DNA of 40,922 nt, taken from NCBI GenBank assembly GCA_036278755.1, contig DASUKL010000133.1, positions 1 through 40,922 on the forward strand, given 5' to 3'. The DNA is from DASUKL01 sp036278755. Its GTDB lineage: Bacteria > Chloroflexota > Limnocylindria > Limnocylindrales > CSP1-4. A program made the translations under genes and the position numbers. The notes under the pieces were generated by a model, which worked only from the letters and a program-made list of their open reading frames with translations, did no database searches and had not been told where the DNA came from. Positions 7,980 through 16,277 of this stretch are shown here, piece after piece. The number at the start of each line of letters is the position of its first letter. Position 1 is the first letter of the stretch.

Positions 7980-8184
7980 ATGGAGGACGAGCTCACCGCG
8001 TTCGAGCGAGGGTTCGCGGCGGCGATCGTGGCCAACGATCCGGCGGCATCGCGCCAGGACCTACAAGGGGCAGCCGTTCAGTACCCAGGAGCGGGCCACG
8101 GACGTGCTGGTCCGGCTGGACGGACAATGGCGCAGCATCCTGACCCAACTCACCACGTATCGCCCCCGACCGCCCGACGCGTGA
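7980..8184 (+). pseudogene. Remnant of a DUF4440/SnoaL-like gene with an out-of-frame internal deletion
   Basis: An ATG at 7980 opens a typical DUF4440 N-terminus (MEDELTAFERGFAAAIVAND). After about 25 codons the similarity stops, and from 8059 a different frame (+1) reads the typical C-terminus of the same family (TYKGQPFSTQERATDV, then RLDGQWRSILTQLT), ending at TGA 8182-8184. About 60 central residues are missing and the two parts are out of frame, so the gene is dead. The N-terminal frame now stays open without a stop into ilvD. The family assignment rests on remembered motifs; the frame break is seen directly. Confidence 0.75.
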
Positions 8185-8222
8185 GCCACGCTCGCCCTTC
8201 GACCCCACCGCACGAGGGACCC

Positions 8223-10013
8223 ATGACCGAGACCGCCGCCCCGTCGACCGCCGCCCCGTCCACCGCCGCCCCGCTGCTGCCCTACGAGCGGCCCACCGAC
8301 CCGGCCAAGCGCCACTCGGCCACGCTCACCGATGGCCCCGACCGGGCCGCCGCGCGGGCCATGCTCAAGGCCGTCGGCTTCACCGACGACGACCTGGCCA
8401 AGCCACTGATCGGGGTGGCCACCTGCTGGATCGAGACCATGCCCTGCAACCTCAACCAGCGCCGCCTGGCGGAGCAGGTCAAGGCCGGCATCCGGGCCAC
8501 CGGCGGCACGCCCATGGAGTTCAACACCATCGCCGTGAGCGACGGCGTCTCGATGGGCACCGAGGGCATGAAGGCCAGCCTCATCAGCCGCGAGGTCATC
8601 GCCGACTCGATCGAGCTCGTGGCTCGGGGTCATCTCTTCGATGGCCTGGTCTGCCTGGTCGGCTGCGATAAGACGATCCCCGGCGCGGTCATGGCCCTGG
8701 GGCGCCTCGACATCCCTTCGGTCGTGCTCTACAACGGCACGATCTACCCCGGCGTCTACAAGGGCAAGCGCGAGGCCACCGTGGTCACCGTCTTCGAGGC
8801 CATCGGTGCCTACCGCGCTGGGACGATGAGCCTCGAGGAGCTCTACGAGGCCGAGAACGCGGCCTGCCCGGGCCCCGGTGCCTGCGGCGGCCAGTACACG
8901 GCCAACACGATGAGCACGGCGCTCGAGTTCCTGGGCCTCAGCCCCGGCGGGCTCAACGGCATCCCGGCCGAGCATCCCGACAAGGACGCCTCGGCCTACC
9001 GCTGCGGCGAGCTGGTCATGGACCTCGTCCGGGCCGACGCCCGACCCAGCCACTTCGTCACCCGCCAGAGCCTGGAGAACGCGGTCGCCAGCGTGGCCGC
9101 CACGGGCGGCTCGACGAACGCCGTCCTGCATCTCATCGCCATCGCCCATGAGTTCGCCCTGCCCCTCGACCTGGACGACTTCGCGGCCATCGCCGACCGG
9201 ACCCCCATCGTGGCCGACATGGTCCCCGGCGGCCACTACACCGCGGTCGACATCTTCGAGGCCGGCGGCGTGGCCCTCGTCGGCCGCGAGCTCCTCAAGC
9301 GGAGCCTCATCCACGGCGAGGCGCCCAACGTCGACGGCCGGACCACGGCCCAGATCGCAGCCGTCGTGAGCGAGACCCCGGGCCAGCAGGTCGTGCGGCC
9401 CATCGAGCAGCCGCTGGCCCCGACGGGTGGCCTGACGATCCTCTACGGCTCCCTGGCCCCCGAAGGCTGCGTGGTCAAGCTGGCCGGCCACGAACGCCGC
9501 CAGCATCGCGGCCCGGCGCGCGTGTTCGACTCCGAGGAGGCCTGCTACGAGGCGGTCAAGGCGCGGACCATCGAGCCCGGCGACGTGATCGTCATCCGCT
9601 ACGAGGGTCCGGCCGGCGGACCCGGCATGCGGGAGATGCTCAGCGTGACGGCAGCGCTCGTCGGGGAGGGCCTGGGCGAGACCGTGGCGCTCCTCACCGA
9701 CGGCCGCTTCAGCGGCGGCACCCACGGGCTGATGATCGGCCACGTGGCCCCCGAGGCGGCCCTGGGCGGCCCCATCGCCCTGGTCCGCGAGGGCGATCCG
9801 ATCGTCATCGACGTCGAGCGAAAGGCCCTCGACCTGGACGTCCCGGCCGATGAGCTGGCCCGCCGCCGAGCGGCCTGGAGCCCGCCCCCGCCTCGCTACC
9901 GGAGCGGGGTCATGGCCAAGTACGCGGCCCTCGTCTCGTCAGCCAGCCGCGGCGCGGTGACGACCGGGGCCCGCCTGGCCGCCAGCCTCGCCGCGCCCCC
10001 GGCCAAGGGCTAA
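8223..10013 (+). CDS. ilvD: Dihydroxy-acid dehydratase
   Basis: IlvD dehydrates 2,3-dihydroxy-isovalerate and -methylvalerate to the keto acids that give valine, isoleucine and, through ketoisovalerate, leucine and pantothenate. The 596-residue protein has the iron-sulfur and metal motifs CNLN, GCDKTIPG and CPGPGACGGQYTANTM, and the late words GRFSGGTHG and GHVAPEA. The ATG at 8223 follows a GAGGG site at 8214-8218. The frame is open far upstream through the DUF4440 remnant, so an N-terminal extension cannot be excluded by frame alone, but the family starts near here. Residues 3-17 are a short alanine/proline/threonine repeat. Confidence 0.95.
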   Translation: MTETAAPSTAAPSTAAPLLPYERPTDPAKRHSATLTDGPDRAAARAMLKAVGFTDDDLAKPLIGVATCWIETMPCNLNQRRLAEQVKAGIRATGGTPMEFNTIAVSDGVSMGTEGMKASLISREVIADSIELVARGHLFDGLVCLVGCDKTIPGAVMALGRLDIPSVVLYNGTIYPGVYKGKREATVVTVFEAIGAYRAGTMSLEELYEAENAACPGPGACGGQYTANTMSTALEFLGLSPGGLNGIPAEHPDKDASAYRCGELVMDLVRADARPSHFVTRQSLENAVASVAATGGSTNAVLHLIAIAHEFALPLDLDDFAAIADRTPIVADMVPGGHYTAVDIFEAGGVALVGRELLKRSLIHGEAPNVDGRTTAQIAAVVSETPGQQVVRPIEQPLAPTGGLTILYGSLAPEGCVVKLAGHERRQHRGPARVFDSEEACYEAVKARTIEPGDVIVIRYEGPAGGPGMREMLSVTAALVGEGLGETVALLTDGRFSGGTHGLMIGHVAPEAALGGPIALVREGDPIVIDVERKALDLDVPADELARRRAAWSPPPPRYRSGVMAKYAALVSSASRGAVTTGARLAASLAAPPAKG

Positions 10014-10016
10014 GTC

Positions 10017-10916
10017 ATGCCGGGTCCCGGGCCCATCGGCTTCCGCATCTCGGCCATCGCCTCGCGGGGCATCGACTGGCCCAAGCTCGACGCGACCTGG
10101 ACCCTGGCCGGCCAGCTGGGAGCGTTCGACGCCGGCTGGATGAGCGACCATCTGACCGACGTCAGCCGGGCCCGTGGCGGTGGGGCCTTCGAGTCGCTGA
10201 CCACGGCCGCCGCCCTGGCCCACCGCGTGCCCGGCCTGTGGATCGGCATCGCCGTGCTCTCCAACACCTTCCGCCACCCAGCCCTCCTGGCCAAGTCGGC
10301 CACGGTCCTCGACCAGGTCACCGGGGGCCGGTTCATCCTTGGCTTCGGGGCCGGCTGGCACGAGGGCGAGCACGACGCGTTCGGCATCCCCCTGCCGCCG
10401 CTGGGCGAGCGCTTCGACCGCTTCGAGAGCGCCATCGGCTACCTCCAGGACCTCTTCTCCCCGGCCGCCCGCCAGCCACCCGGGGTCAGCCGCGATGACC
10501 CCTTCTATCCGCTCCGTGAGGCGACCATGGAGCCGCAGCCGGCCAGCCCCTCAGGGCCGCCGCTGTGGCTGGGGGTCGAGAAGCGGCGTGGCATCCGCCT
10601 CGCGGCCCGTTTCGCCTCCGGCTGGCCGATGCCCGGCACGTACGCCGGCGACGTAGCCTACTTCCGGGCCAAGCGTGACGAGATCCGGCGGGCCCTCGAG
10701 GCGGCCGGACGTGACCCGGCGACGTTCACCTTCGCCGCCCAGCTCAACGTGGCCCCCGAGCCGGCCGACCTGCGCGCCGGCCGCGAGACGGCCCTGGCCT
10801 TCCGCGCCGCGGGGGCCGACCACGTCATCATCGGCGTCCCCGGCCAGCTGGGGCCGTCCGCCCTGGAGGCCATGGCCGCCGAGGTGGCTCGGCCGTTGCG
10901 GGAGGCCTGGGACTGA
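10017..10916 (+). CDS. LLM-class (luciferase-like) oxidoreductase, probably F420-dependent
   Basis: The 299-residue protein is a TIM-barrel luciferase-like monooxygenase family member. It shows the words AGQLGAFDAGWMSDHL near the start, then SNTFRHPALLAKSATVLDQV and GRFILGFGAGWHEGEH. In high-GC bacteria this subclass usually uses coenzyme F420; a flavin-dependent enzyme cannot be ruled out. The substrate is unknown. The ATG is 3 nt after the ilvD stop, and a second F420-type gene (PPOX class) follows 23 nt downstream, which supports an F420-using operon. Confidence 0.85.
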   Translation: MPGPGPIGFRISAIASRGIDWPKLDATWTLAGQLGAFDAGWMSDHLTDVSRARGGGAFESLTTAAALAHRVPGLWIGIAVLSNTFRHPALLAKSATVLDQVTGGRFILGFGAGWHEGEHDAFGIPLPPLGERFDRFESAIGYLQDLFSPAARQPPGVSRDDPFYPLREATMEPQPASPSGPPLWLGVEKRRGIRLAARFASGWPMPGTYAGDVAYFRAKRDEIRRALEAAGRDPATFTFAAQLNVAPEPADLRAGRETALAFRAAGADHVIIGVPGQLGPSALEAMAAEVARPLREAWD

Positions 10917-10939
10917 GTCGCGACCGCCATCGGGCGACG

Positions 10940-11452
10940 ATGACCGACCTGGACGCCCGGGCGCGTGACCTCCTGGCCCGCTCCCGTCGGGCGGTCCTGG
11001 CCACGACGGACACGGAAGGACGGCCGCGCCTCGTGCCGATCTGCTACTGGCCCGCCCCCGAGCCGGACGCCGAGGGGCATCCTATCCTCTACTCGCCGCT
11101 CGACGAGAAGCCCAAGGCCGTGGCCGACGTGCGCGACCTGGCCCGGGTGCGGGACATCATGGCCCGCCCCGCGGTGAGCCTTCTGGTCGACCGTTGGGAC
11201 GAGGACTGGGATCGATTGGCCTGGCTCCGCCTCGAGGGTCAGGCGCGCCTCCTCGAGCCCGATGCGGGCGCCGAGCCCGAGGCGGGCGCCGAGCCCGAGC
11301 GGAACGCCGGTGCCCCCTCCGGCGCCGAGCACGCCGCTGCGGTAGCAGGCCTGCGCGGCCGCTATCGCCAGTACCGCGGGCACGACCTCGCGTCGCGGCC
11401 GCTCATCCGGATCGCGATCGAGCGTGTGCGGGCCTGGAGCGCCGAACGATGA
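10940..11452 (+). CDS. PPOX-class split-barrel protein, probable F420-dependent oxidoreductase
   Basis: The 170-residue protein starts like Rv0121-type members of the pyridoxamine-phosphate-oxidase fold (ARDLLARSRRAVLATTD, then GRPRLVPICYW). It also has the family words KPKAVADVRDLARV and VSLLVDRWDEDW. These bind F420, FMN or heme-related ligands; F420 is the likeliest guess given the LLM gene next door. Residues about 106-123 are an in-frame expansion in which an 18-bp unit starting GAGCCC at 11255, 11273 and 11291 codes for an EPxAGA repeat in a loop. The stop overlaps the next start as ATGA. Confidence 0.82.
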   Translation: MTDLDARARDLLARSRRAVLATTDTEGRPRLVPICYWPAPEPDAEGHPILYSPLDEKPKAVADVRDLARVRDIMARPAVSLLVDRWDEDWDRLAWLRLEGQARLLEPDAGAEPEAGAEPERNAGAPSGAEHAAAVAGLRGRYRQYRGHDLASRPLIRIAIERVRAWSAER

Positions 11453-12828
11453 GCCTGGGCGCCGGGGCGTTCGAGGCCATGGTCGGCCACCTCCAGGACC
11501 TCATCCGCATCCCGACCGTCAACCCGCCCGGCGGGGAGACGGCCGCGGCCACGTACCTGGCCGGCGTCCTGGCCGAGGCCGGGCTGGAGCCTGAGGTCGT
11601 CGAAGGTCATCCGGGACGCGGCAACGTGGTGGCTCGGCTCCACGGCGACGGCAGCAGTGGAGGCCCGCTGCTGCTCCTGTCGCATCTCGACGTCGTGCCT
11701 GTCGAGGTCGAGCGCTGGAGCCAGGATCCGTTCGGCGGGGCCATCGTCGACGGCTACGTCTACGGCCGCGGGGCGGTGGACATGAAGGGCACCCTGGCCA
11801 TGCAACTGGCGGTCGTCCTGGGCCTGGCCGCCGACGCCCGGGCGAGCGGCCACGATCCGGCCCGTGACCCCATCCCCGGCCTGCGGCGGGACGTCATCCT
11901 GGCTGCCACGGCCGACGAGGAGTCCGGTGGGCTGGAGGGCATCGGCTGGATCGTCGATGAGCGCCCGGAGCTGCTCCGCGCCGAGGCCTGCCTGACCGAG
12001 ACCGGGGGCATGAGCCTGGAGCTGGCCGGCGCCCGCTTCTATCCCCTGGGCGTGGCGGAGAAGGGCTTCCACCGCCTGCGTTTCACGGTCCATGGCCACG
12101 GCGGCCACGGCTCCGTGCCCCGCGACGACAACGCGGCCGTCCTGGCGGCCCGCATCGTGGAGCGTCTGGCCCAGCCGCTGCCTCGCTCGGTGACGCCGCT
12201 CATGGCAAGGGCGCTGGAACGGATCGCGGCCGAGCGCCCGGCCCTGGCCGGGCCCATCGCGACGATCCTGGGGCCCGACGAGGCGGCCTCGCGAGCGGCC
12301 ATCGAGCGGCTCTGCAGGCCCCCGGAGGCGCGGGCCCTGCGGGCCCTCCTGCGCGACTCGATCAGCCCCACCATCGTCCGCAGCGGCTTCAAGGACAACG
12401 TCATCCCGGCCACTGCGGAGATCGTCATCGACGTCCGCCAGGTGCCGGGCCACGACCGCCAGGCCGTCCTCGATGCGGTCCAGGCCCAGCTGGGCCCCGA
12501 GCTGTGGGTCTGCTGCGCGGTCGAGGAGCTCATCCACGCCCAGCCCCTCGAGCAGCCCCAGGACCACCCCCTCCTGGCCGTCCTGGCCGACGCGCTCCGC
12601 CGAGCCGACCCCGAGGCCATCCCCCTGCCGATCATGGCCCCCTTCGCCACCGACGCCAAGCACACCGTGCGCCTGGGCATCCCGACCTTCGGCTTCAGCC
12701 CGCTCCGGCTCGACCCTGACGAGCCCTTCCTGGAGCGCTTCCACGGCGACGACGAGCGGGTCTCGCTCGATGCCCTGCGCTTCGGCCTGCCGATCCTCGA
12801 CCAGGTCGTGCGCACCTATTGCGGCTGA
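11449..12828 (+). CDS. M20-family metallopeptidase / deacylase (ArgE/DapE-like)
   Basis: The 459-residue enzyme belongs to the M20 di-zinc amidohydrolases that remove acyl groups or cleave peptides. The metal and catalytic residues are visible: H79 and D81 (LLSHLDVVP), D111 (GRGAVDMKG), E157/E158 (TADEESGG), E184 (LTETGG) and H432 (ERFHGDDE). The dimerisation-domain word GHGGHGSVPRDDNAA is intact. Whether the substrate is N-acetylornithine, succinyl-DAP, a dipeptide or another amide cannot be decided; no arg or dap gene is near. The ATG at 11449 overlaps the upstream stop by four bases, so it is the last clear member of the ilvD-LLM-PPOX-M20 run. Confidence 0.88.
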   Translation: MSLGAGAFEAMVGHLQDLIRIPTVNPPGGETAAATYLAGVLAEAGLEPEVVEGHPGRGNVVARLHGDGSSGGPLLLLSHLDVVPVEVERWSQDPFGGAIVDGYVYGRGAVDMKGTLAMQLAVVLGLAADARASGHDPARDPIPGLRRDVILAATADEESGGLEGIGWIVDERPELLRAEACLTETGGMSLELAGARFYPLGVAEKGFHRLRFTVHGHGGHGSVPRDDNAAVLAARIVERLAQPLPRSVTPLMARALERIAAERPALAGPIATILGPDEAASRAAIERLCRPPEARALRALLRDSISPTIVRSGFKDNVIPATAEIVIDVRQVPGHDRQAVLDAVQAQLGPELWVCCAVEELIHAQPLEQPQDHPLLAVLADALRRADPEAIPLPIMAPFATDAKHTVRLGIPTFGFSPLRLDPDEPFLERFHGDDERVSLDALRFGLPILDQVVRTYCG

Positions 12829-12907
12829 GCCGGCGGTCAGCCGGGCCGGGGATCAGCCGTCGGCCGGTGCGGCAGGTCCCCAGCCTGCGCAACCAGCCGA
12901 AGTGGCG

Positions 12908-12913
12908 CACCAT
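12908..12913 (+). promoter_or_regulatory. Weak -10 CACCAT with leaderless spacing
   Basis: CACCAT keeps the A and final T that matter most in a -10 element and ends exactly 6 nt before the ATG at 12920. A GGAGG lies only one base before that ATG, too close to serve as a normal ribosome binding site. Confidence 0.35.
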
Positions 12914-12919
12914 GGAGGC

Positions 12920-13282
12920 ATGTCCTGGATCCCGCGACCGACGGCGCCGACGGCGGCGCCGCGGGCCGGTCTCGGGACGCCCCTCCTCCTCTCCCCGGCC
13001 GGGCTGGCAGCCTTCGTCCTGGCCCAGCTCTCCGACCTCGTCACGTTCCTCTTCATGATCGAGCTCCGCGGCACGGGTGCGGAGGCCAACCCGATCGTGG
13101 CCACCTTCCTCGACCTCCACCATCTCGGCCTCCTCATCCTGGCCAAGATCGCGGCCTGGGCAGTGGCCCTCTCCTGCGCCGCGCTCCTGTCGCGGCGGAC
13201 CCCCCGCCTGGCCGAGTTCGTCGTCGGCTTCGGCATCCTCGTGGGGCTCATCGGGGCGCTCTCGAACCTGCTCGCCCTCTAG
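12920..13282 (+). CDS. Small membrane protein, DUF5658-like
   Basis: The 120-residue protein has a short proline/alanine-rich N-terminus and then three hydrophobic segments (about residues 27-50, 65-85 and 95-118). The word GTGAEANPIVATFL between the first two spans resembles the DUF5658 pattern, in which a glutamate-asparagine-proline turn follows the first helix. The function of that family is not known to me. Its stop lies in a short direct repeat shared with the end of the convergent marR-type gene. Confidence 0.7.
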   Translation: MSWIPRPTAPTAAPRAGLGTPLLLSPAGLAAFVLAQLSDLVTFLFMIELRGTGAEANPIVATFLDLHHLGLLILAKIAAWAVALSCAALLSRRTPRLAEFVVGFGILVGLIGALSNLLAL

Positions 13283-13304
13283 ATCGACCGGCGTCGCCCT
13301 CTAG
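13271..13304. repeat. 22-bp direct repeat carrying the stop codons of two convergent genes
   Basis: CTCGCCCTCTAGATCG (13271-13286) returns as GTCGCCCTCTAGCTCG (13293-13308) with two changes. The first copy holds the plus-strand TAG of the DUF5658-like gene (13280-13282). The second holds the minus-strand stop of the MarR gene (CTA at 13301-13303). The CTAG core works as a stop on both strands. Confidence 0.65.
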
Positions 13305-13837
13305 CTCGGGCTCGGCCGAGCCTTGATGAGCCGTCCCCGGCGGTCCACGACCCGCTCGGCCAGGGCCGAGACGCCCATCGCCACCAGCATCCGGTCGGAC
13401 TGCGGCAGGGACCGGACGACGGCCAGGAACTGCTCCGCCCGGGCGAGGTCCACGACGCCGAGCAGCGAGTGCCCTTCCGGGGTCAGCCGGACGATGCGCT
13501 GGCGGCGGTCCGCCACCTCCTCCTCGCGACGAACGAGGCCCCGCCGCTCGAGGCCGCCGACGATGCGGCTGGTGGCCGACGGCGAACGGCCGATCTGCTC
13601 GGCCAGGTCGGCCACGGTGAGCGTGGCCGTGTCCGCTGTAGCGTAGAGCGCGGCGAGCTGGCTGAAGCCCAGCCCCAACTCGCCCAGCTGGGCCGCGAAG
13701 CCGATGACCAGGTCGCGCCACAGGGCCCTGCCCATGGCGATACGGTCGGAGAGCTGGAGGGGCGGGGCTGCTTCGGTGGGTGCGGGTGCCGGCTCGGCCG
13801 TGGCGGCGACGAGTCGGCCCCGGAAGGCGTCGCTCAC
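13301..13837 (-). CDS. MarR-family transcriptional regulator
   Basis: The 178-residue protein has a MarR winged helix: the recognition-helix segment GRSPSATSRIVGGLERRGLV is followed by the basic wing EEEVADRRQRIVRLTPEG at about residues 110-127. Alanine/proline-rich residues 10-26 precede the fold. The GTG at 13837 is fixed by TAGGCT exactly 6 nt upstream, which predicts a leaderless transcript. The gene is divergent from fabD across 89 bases, so control of itself and possibly of fabD-fabF is plausible; no clear operator palindrome was found there. The ligand is unknown. Confidence 0.88.
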   Translation of the reverse strand: MSDAFRGRLVAATAEPAPAPTEAAPPLQLSDRIAMGRALWRDLVIGFAAQLGELGLGFSQLAALYATADTATLTVADLAEQIGRSPSATSRIVGGLERRGLVRREEEVADRRQRIVRLTPEGHSLLGVVDLARAEQFLAVVRSLPQSDRMLVAMGVSALAERVVDRRGRLIKARPSPS

Positions 13838-13843
13838 GGCGCT

Positions 13844-13849
13844 AGCCTA
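13844..13849 (-). promoter_or_regulatory. -10 element TAGGCT of the MarR gene, leaderless geometry
   Basis: On the minus strand TAGGCT is followed by exactly 6 bases and then the GTG start at 13837. This is the same geometry as at 2451, 6946, 23437, 34507 and 37900. Confidence 0.6.
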
Positions 13850-13926
13850 CCTCACCAGGCCGGATGCATGCGTACTTGCACGGGAATCCTGGGGGTCGGC
13901 CGGCCGGGCTGGTACAACTGCAGTCG

Positions 13927-14958
13927 ATGGAGGACCAACGGTCCCTCGCGCTCGTCTTCCCCGGTCAAGGTTCCCAGCAGGTGGGCATGGGCCGGGAGCT
14001 TGCGGCACGGCACCCTGCGGCTGCTGCGGTGTTCGCTGCCGCCGACGCGGCCCTGGGCGAACCCCTCAGCGAGCTGGCCTTCGAGGGGCCGGCCGAGCAG
14101 CTGGACCTGACCGTCAACGCCCAACCGGCCCTCCTGGCGACCTCGATCGCCTACCTGCGGGCCTTCGAGGCGACGCTGGCGGCAGCCGATCGACCTTCCC
14201 TCTGGCCGGCCTTCATGGCCGGCCACTCGATGGGCCAGTACAGCGCCCTGGTGGCCGCCGGGGTGCTCGACCTGTCCGACGCCGTGCGGCTCGTCCGCGA
14301 GCGCGGGCGGCTCATGCAGGCCTCGGGCGGCGAGGGGGCCATGGCCGCCATCCTCGGGCTTGACGAGGCCCGGCTGCCCGAGGTCCTGGCGGCGGGCGCG
14401 GCGCTGGGGGAGGTCGGGCTGGCCAATCGGAACGCCCCGGGGCAGGTCGTCATCAGCGGCCTGCGGGCGGCGGTCGAGGCGGCCGCGGAAGCGGCTCGGG
14501 GGGCCAGCGCGCGGCGGGCGATCGTGCTGCCGGTCAGCGTGGCGGCCCACTCACCGCTCATGGCCCAGGCCGCCCAGGGCATGCGCGCCGCCGTCGCGGC
14601 AGTGACCTTCCACGACCCCGGGCCCCCGCTCCTGGCCAACGCGGATGGTCGCCTCCTGACGACGGCCGGTGCGTGTCGGACCGAGCTCATCGACCATCTC
14701 ACCACCGGCGTCGACTGGATCGCCAGCGTCGAGGCCATGACCGCGGCCGGCGTGACGACGTTCCTCGAGGTCGGGCCCGGGCGGGTCCTGACCGGCCTCG
14801 GCAAGCGCATCGCGGCCGAGGCGACCTGGATCCCCCTCGATGACCCGGCCAACCCCCAGGGCCTGCCCCCGCCCGACGCCGTGGCCAGCCGGGCCCTCGC
14901 CGGCCACGCCGGTCACTCCGGTCGCCCTGGCGCGACGGACGACGTCCAGATCGCCTGA
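13927..14958 (+). CDS. fabD: Malonyl-CoA:ACP transacylase
   Basis: FabD moves malonyl groups from CoA to acyl carrier protein for fatty acid elongation. The 343-residue protein begins with LALVFPGQGSQQVGMG and has the nucleophile elbow GHSMGQYSALVAAG with its catalytic serine. It also has the words NRNAPGQVVISG and VAAHSPLM (catalytic His). The ATG at 13927 is preferred over an in-frame ATG at 13864 because the family starts a few residues before the PGQGSQ motif. The 3' end holds about 25 extra residues compared with the usual length. fabF follows 53 nt downstream; fabH, fabG and acpP are not in the window. Confidence 0.93.
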   Translation: MEDQRSLALVFPGQGSQQVGMGRELAARHPAAAAVFAAADAALGEPLSELAFEGPAEQLDLTVNAQPALLATSIAYLRAFEATLAAADRPSLWPAFMAGHSMGQYSALVAAGVLDLSDAVRLVRERGRLMQASGGEGAMAAILGLDEARLPEVLAAGAALGEVGLANRNAPGQVVISGLRAAVEAAAEAARGASARRAIVLPVSVAAHSPLMAQAAQGMRAAVAAVTFHDPGPPLLANADGRLLTTAGACRTELIDHLTTGVDWIASVEAMTAAGVTTFLEVGPGRVLTGLGKRIAAEATWIPLDDPANPQGLPPPDAVASRALAGHAGHSGRPGATDDVQIA

Positions 14959-15011
14959 TCCCCTGATCCAGCCCACTGCCCATCACGTTCGACGGAGGAA
15001 CCCAACCACAC

Positions 15012-16277
15012 ATGCGTCGCCCCGACTTCTCCCGCCGCGTCGCCGTCACCGGCCTCGGCATCATCAGCCCCATCGGCTCCGACGTGGAGACCGCCTGGAA
15101 CAGCCTCGAGCACGGCGTCACCGGACTCCACCGCATCACCCGCTGGGACCCGACGCCCTATGAGAACCAGGTCGCAGGCGAGGTCAACGACTTCGACCCC
15201 AACGCCTGGATGGACTTCAAGGCCGTCCGGCGGACCGACCGCAATGTGGTCATGGGCGTCGCCGCGGCCAAGCAGGCCCTGGCCGACTCGGGGCTCGAGA
15301 TCAGCCCGCAGAACCGCGACGACATCGGCGTCATCTTCGGCTCCGGGGCAGGCGGGCCGCGGCTGATGATGGGAGCCAAGGACGCCTGGGAGCAGAAGGG
15401 CCCCCGCTCCGTGAGCCCCTTCTTCATCGCCAACATGCTGCCCGACACGGCCTCCGGCCAGATCGCCATCGAGACCGGCATCCGGGGCCACAACATGTGC
15501 GTCGTGACGGCCTGTTCGACGGGCACCCACAACATCGGCGAGGCGGCCGAAGGCATCCGGCGGGGCGACTTCGTGGCCGCCATCACGGGGGCCACGGAAA
15601 ATCCGCTGCACGAGATCGTCTACATCGGGTTCGGCAACATGCGGGGCATGGGCACGCCCCGCGAGGGCGAGGGCCTGGAGACCATCAGCCGGCCCTTCGA
15701 CCTGACCCGCGACGGCTTCGTCCTGGGCGAGGGCGCCGGGGCGATGATGCTGGAGGACCTGGACCTGGCTCGAGCCAGGGGAGCCAAGATCTACGCCGAG
15801 GTCGTGGGCTACGGGTCGGCGGCCGACGCCTGGGACCTCATCCAGCCGGTGGAGAAGGGCGACGGCGTGCGTCGGGCGATCCAGATGGCGCTCGATCGCC
15901 ACGGCGTCCCGGCCGAGGAGGTCGATCTCATCAACCCCCATGGCACCTCCACCCCCCTGGGCGACCTGCGCGAGGCCGAGGGCATCTGGGCCGTCTTCGG
16001 CGACCACACGCCCAGGGTCGCCATCAGCGCCACGAAGTCGCTGACCGGCCACCTCATGGGCGCCGCTGGCGCGGTCGAAGGCGTCTTCACCGTGCTCTCC
16101 GTCTACCACCAGTGCGCCCCGGCCACGGCCAACTACCGTGACCCCGACCCGGAGATCGACCTCGACATCGTCTCCGGCGCGCCCCGCTCGATGGAGATCC
16201 GCTACGCCCTCTCCGACAACATCGGCCTGGGCGGCCACAACGGCGCGGTCATCTTCAAGCGCTACGACGGCGACTGA
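15012..16277 (+). CDS. fabF: Beta-ketoacyl-ACP synthase II (first copy)
   Basis: This 421-residue condensing enzyme elongates acyl-ACP with malonyl-ACP. The Cys-His-His triad is intact: C168 in TACSTGTHN, H310 in NPHGTSTPLGD and H347 in KSLTGHLMGAAG. The ATG follows a GGAGGA site at 14994-14999, 12 bases away, which is long but the only good candidate. It sits directly downstream of fabD, as in many fab clusters. A second, clearly different KAS II lies at 20301-21572. Confidence 0.93.
   Translation: MRRPDFSRRVAVTGLGIISPIGSDVETAWNSLEHGVTGLHRITRWDPTPYENQVAGEVNDFDPNAWMDFKAVRRTDRNVVMGVAAAKQALADSGLEISPQNRDDIGVIFGSGAGGPRLMMGAKDAWEQKGPRSVSPFFIANMLPDTASGQIAIETGIRGHNMCVVTACSTGTHNIGEAAEGIRRGDFVAAITGATENPLHEIVYIGFGNMRGMGTPREGEGLETISRPFDLTRDGFVLGEGAGAMMLEDLDLARARGAKIYAEVVGYGSAADAWDLIQPVEKGDGVRRAIQMALDRHGVPAEEVDLINPHGTSTPLGDLREAEGIWAVFGDHTPRVAISATKSLTGHLMGAAGAVEGVFTVLSVYHQCAPATANYRDPDPEIDLDIVSGAPRSMEIRYALSDNIGLGGHNGAVIFKRYDGD

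Noticed and set aside
7605..8222. Long N-terminal extension of IlvD reaching back into the nitrilase gene
   Set aside because: It overlaps the nitrilase in another frame and crosses a gene remnant; IlvD homologues begin near 8223.
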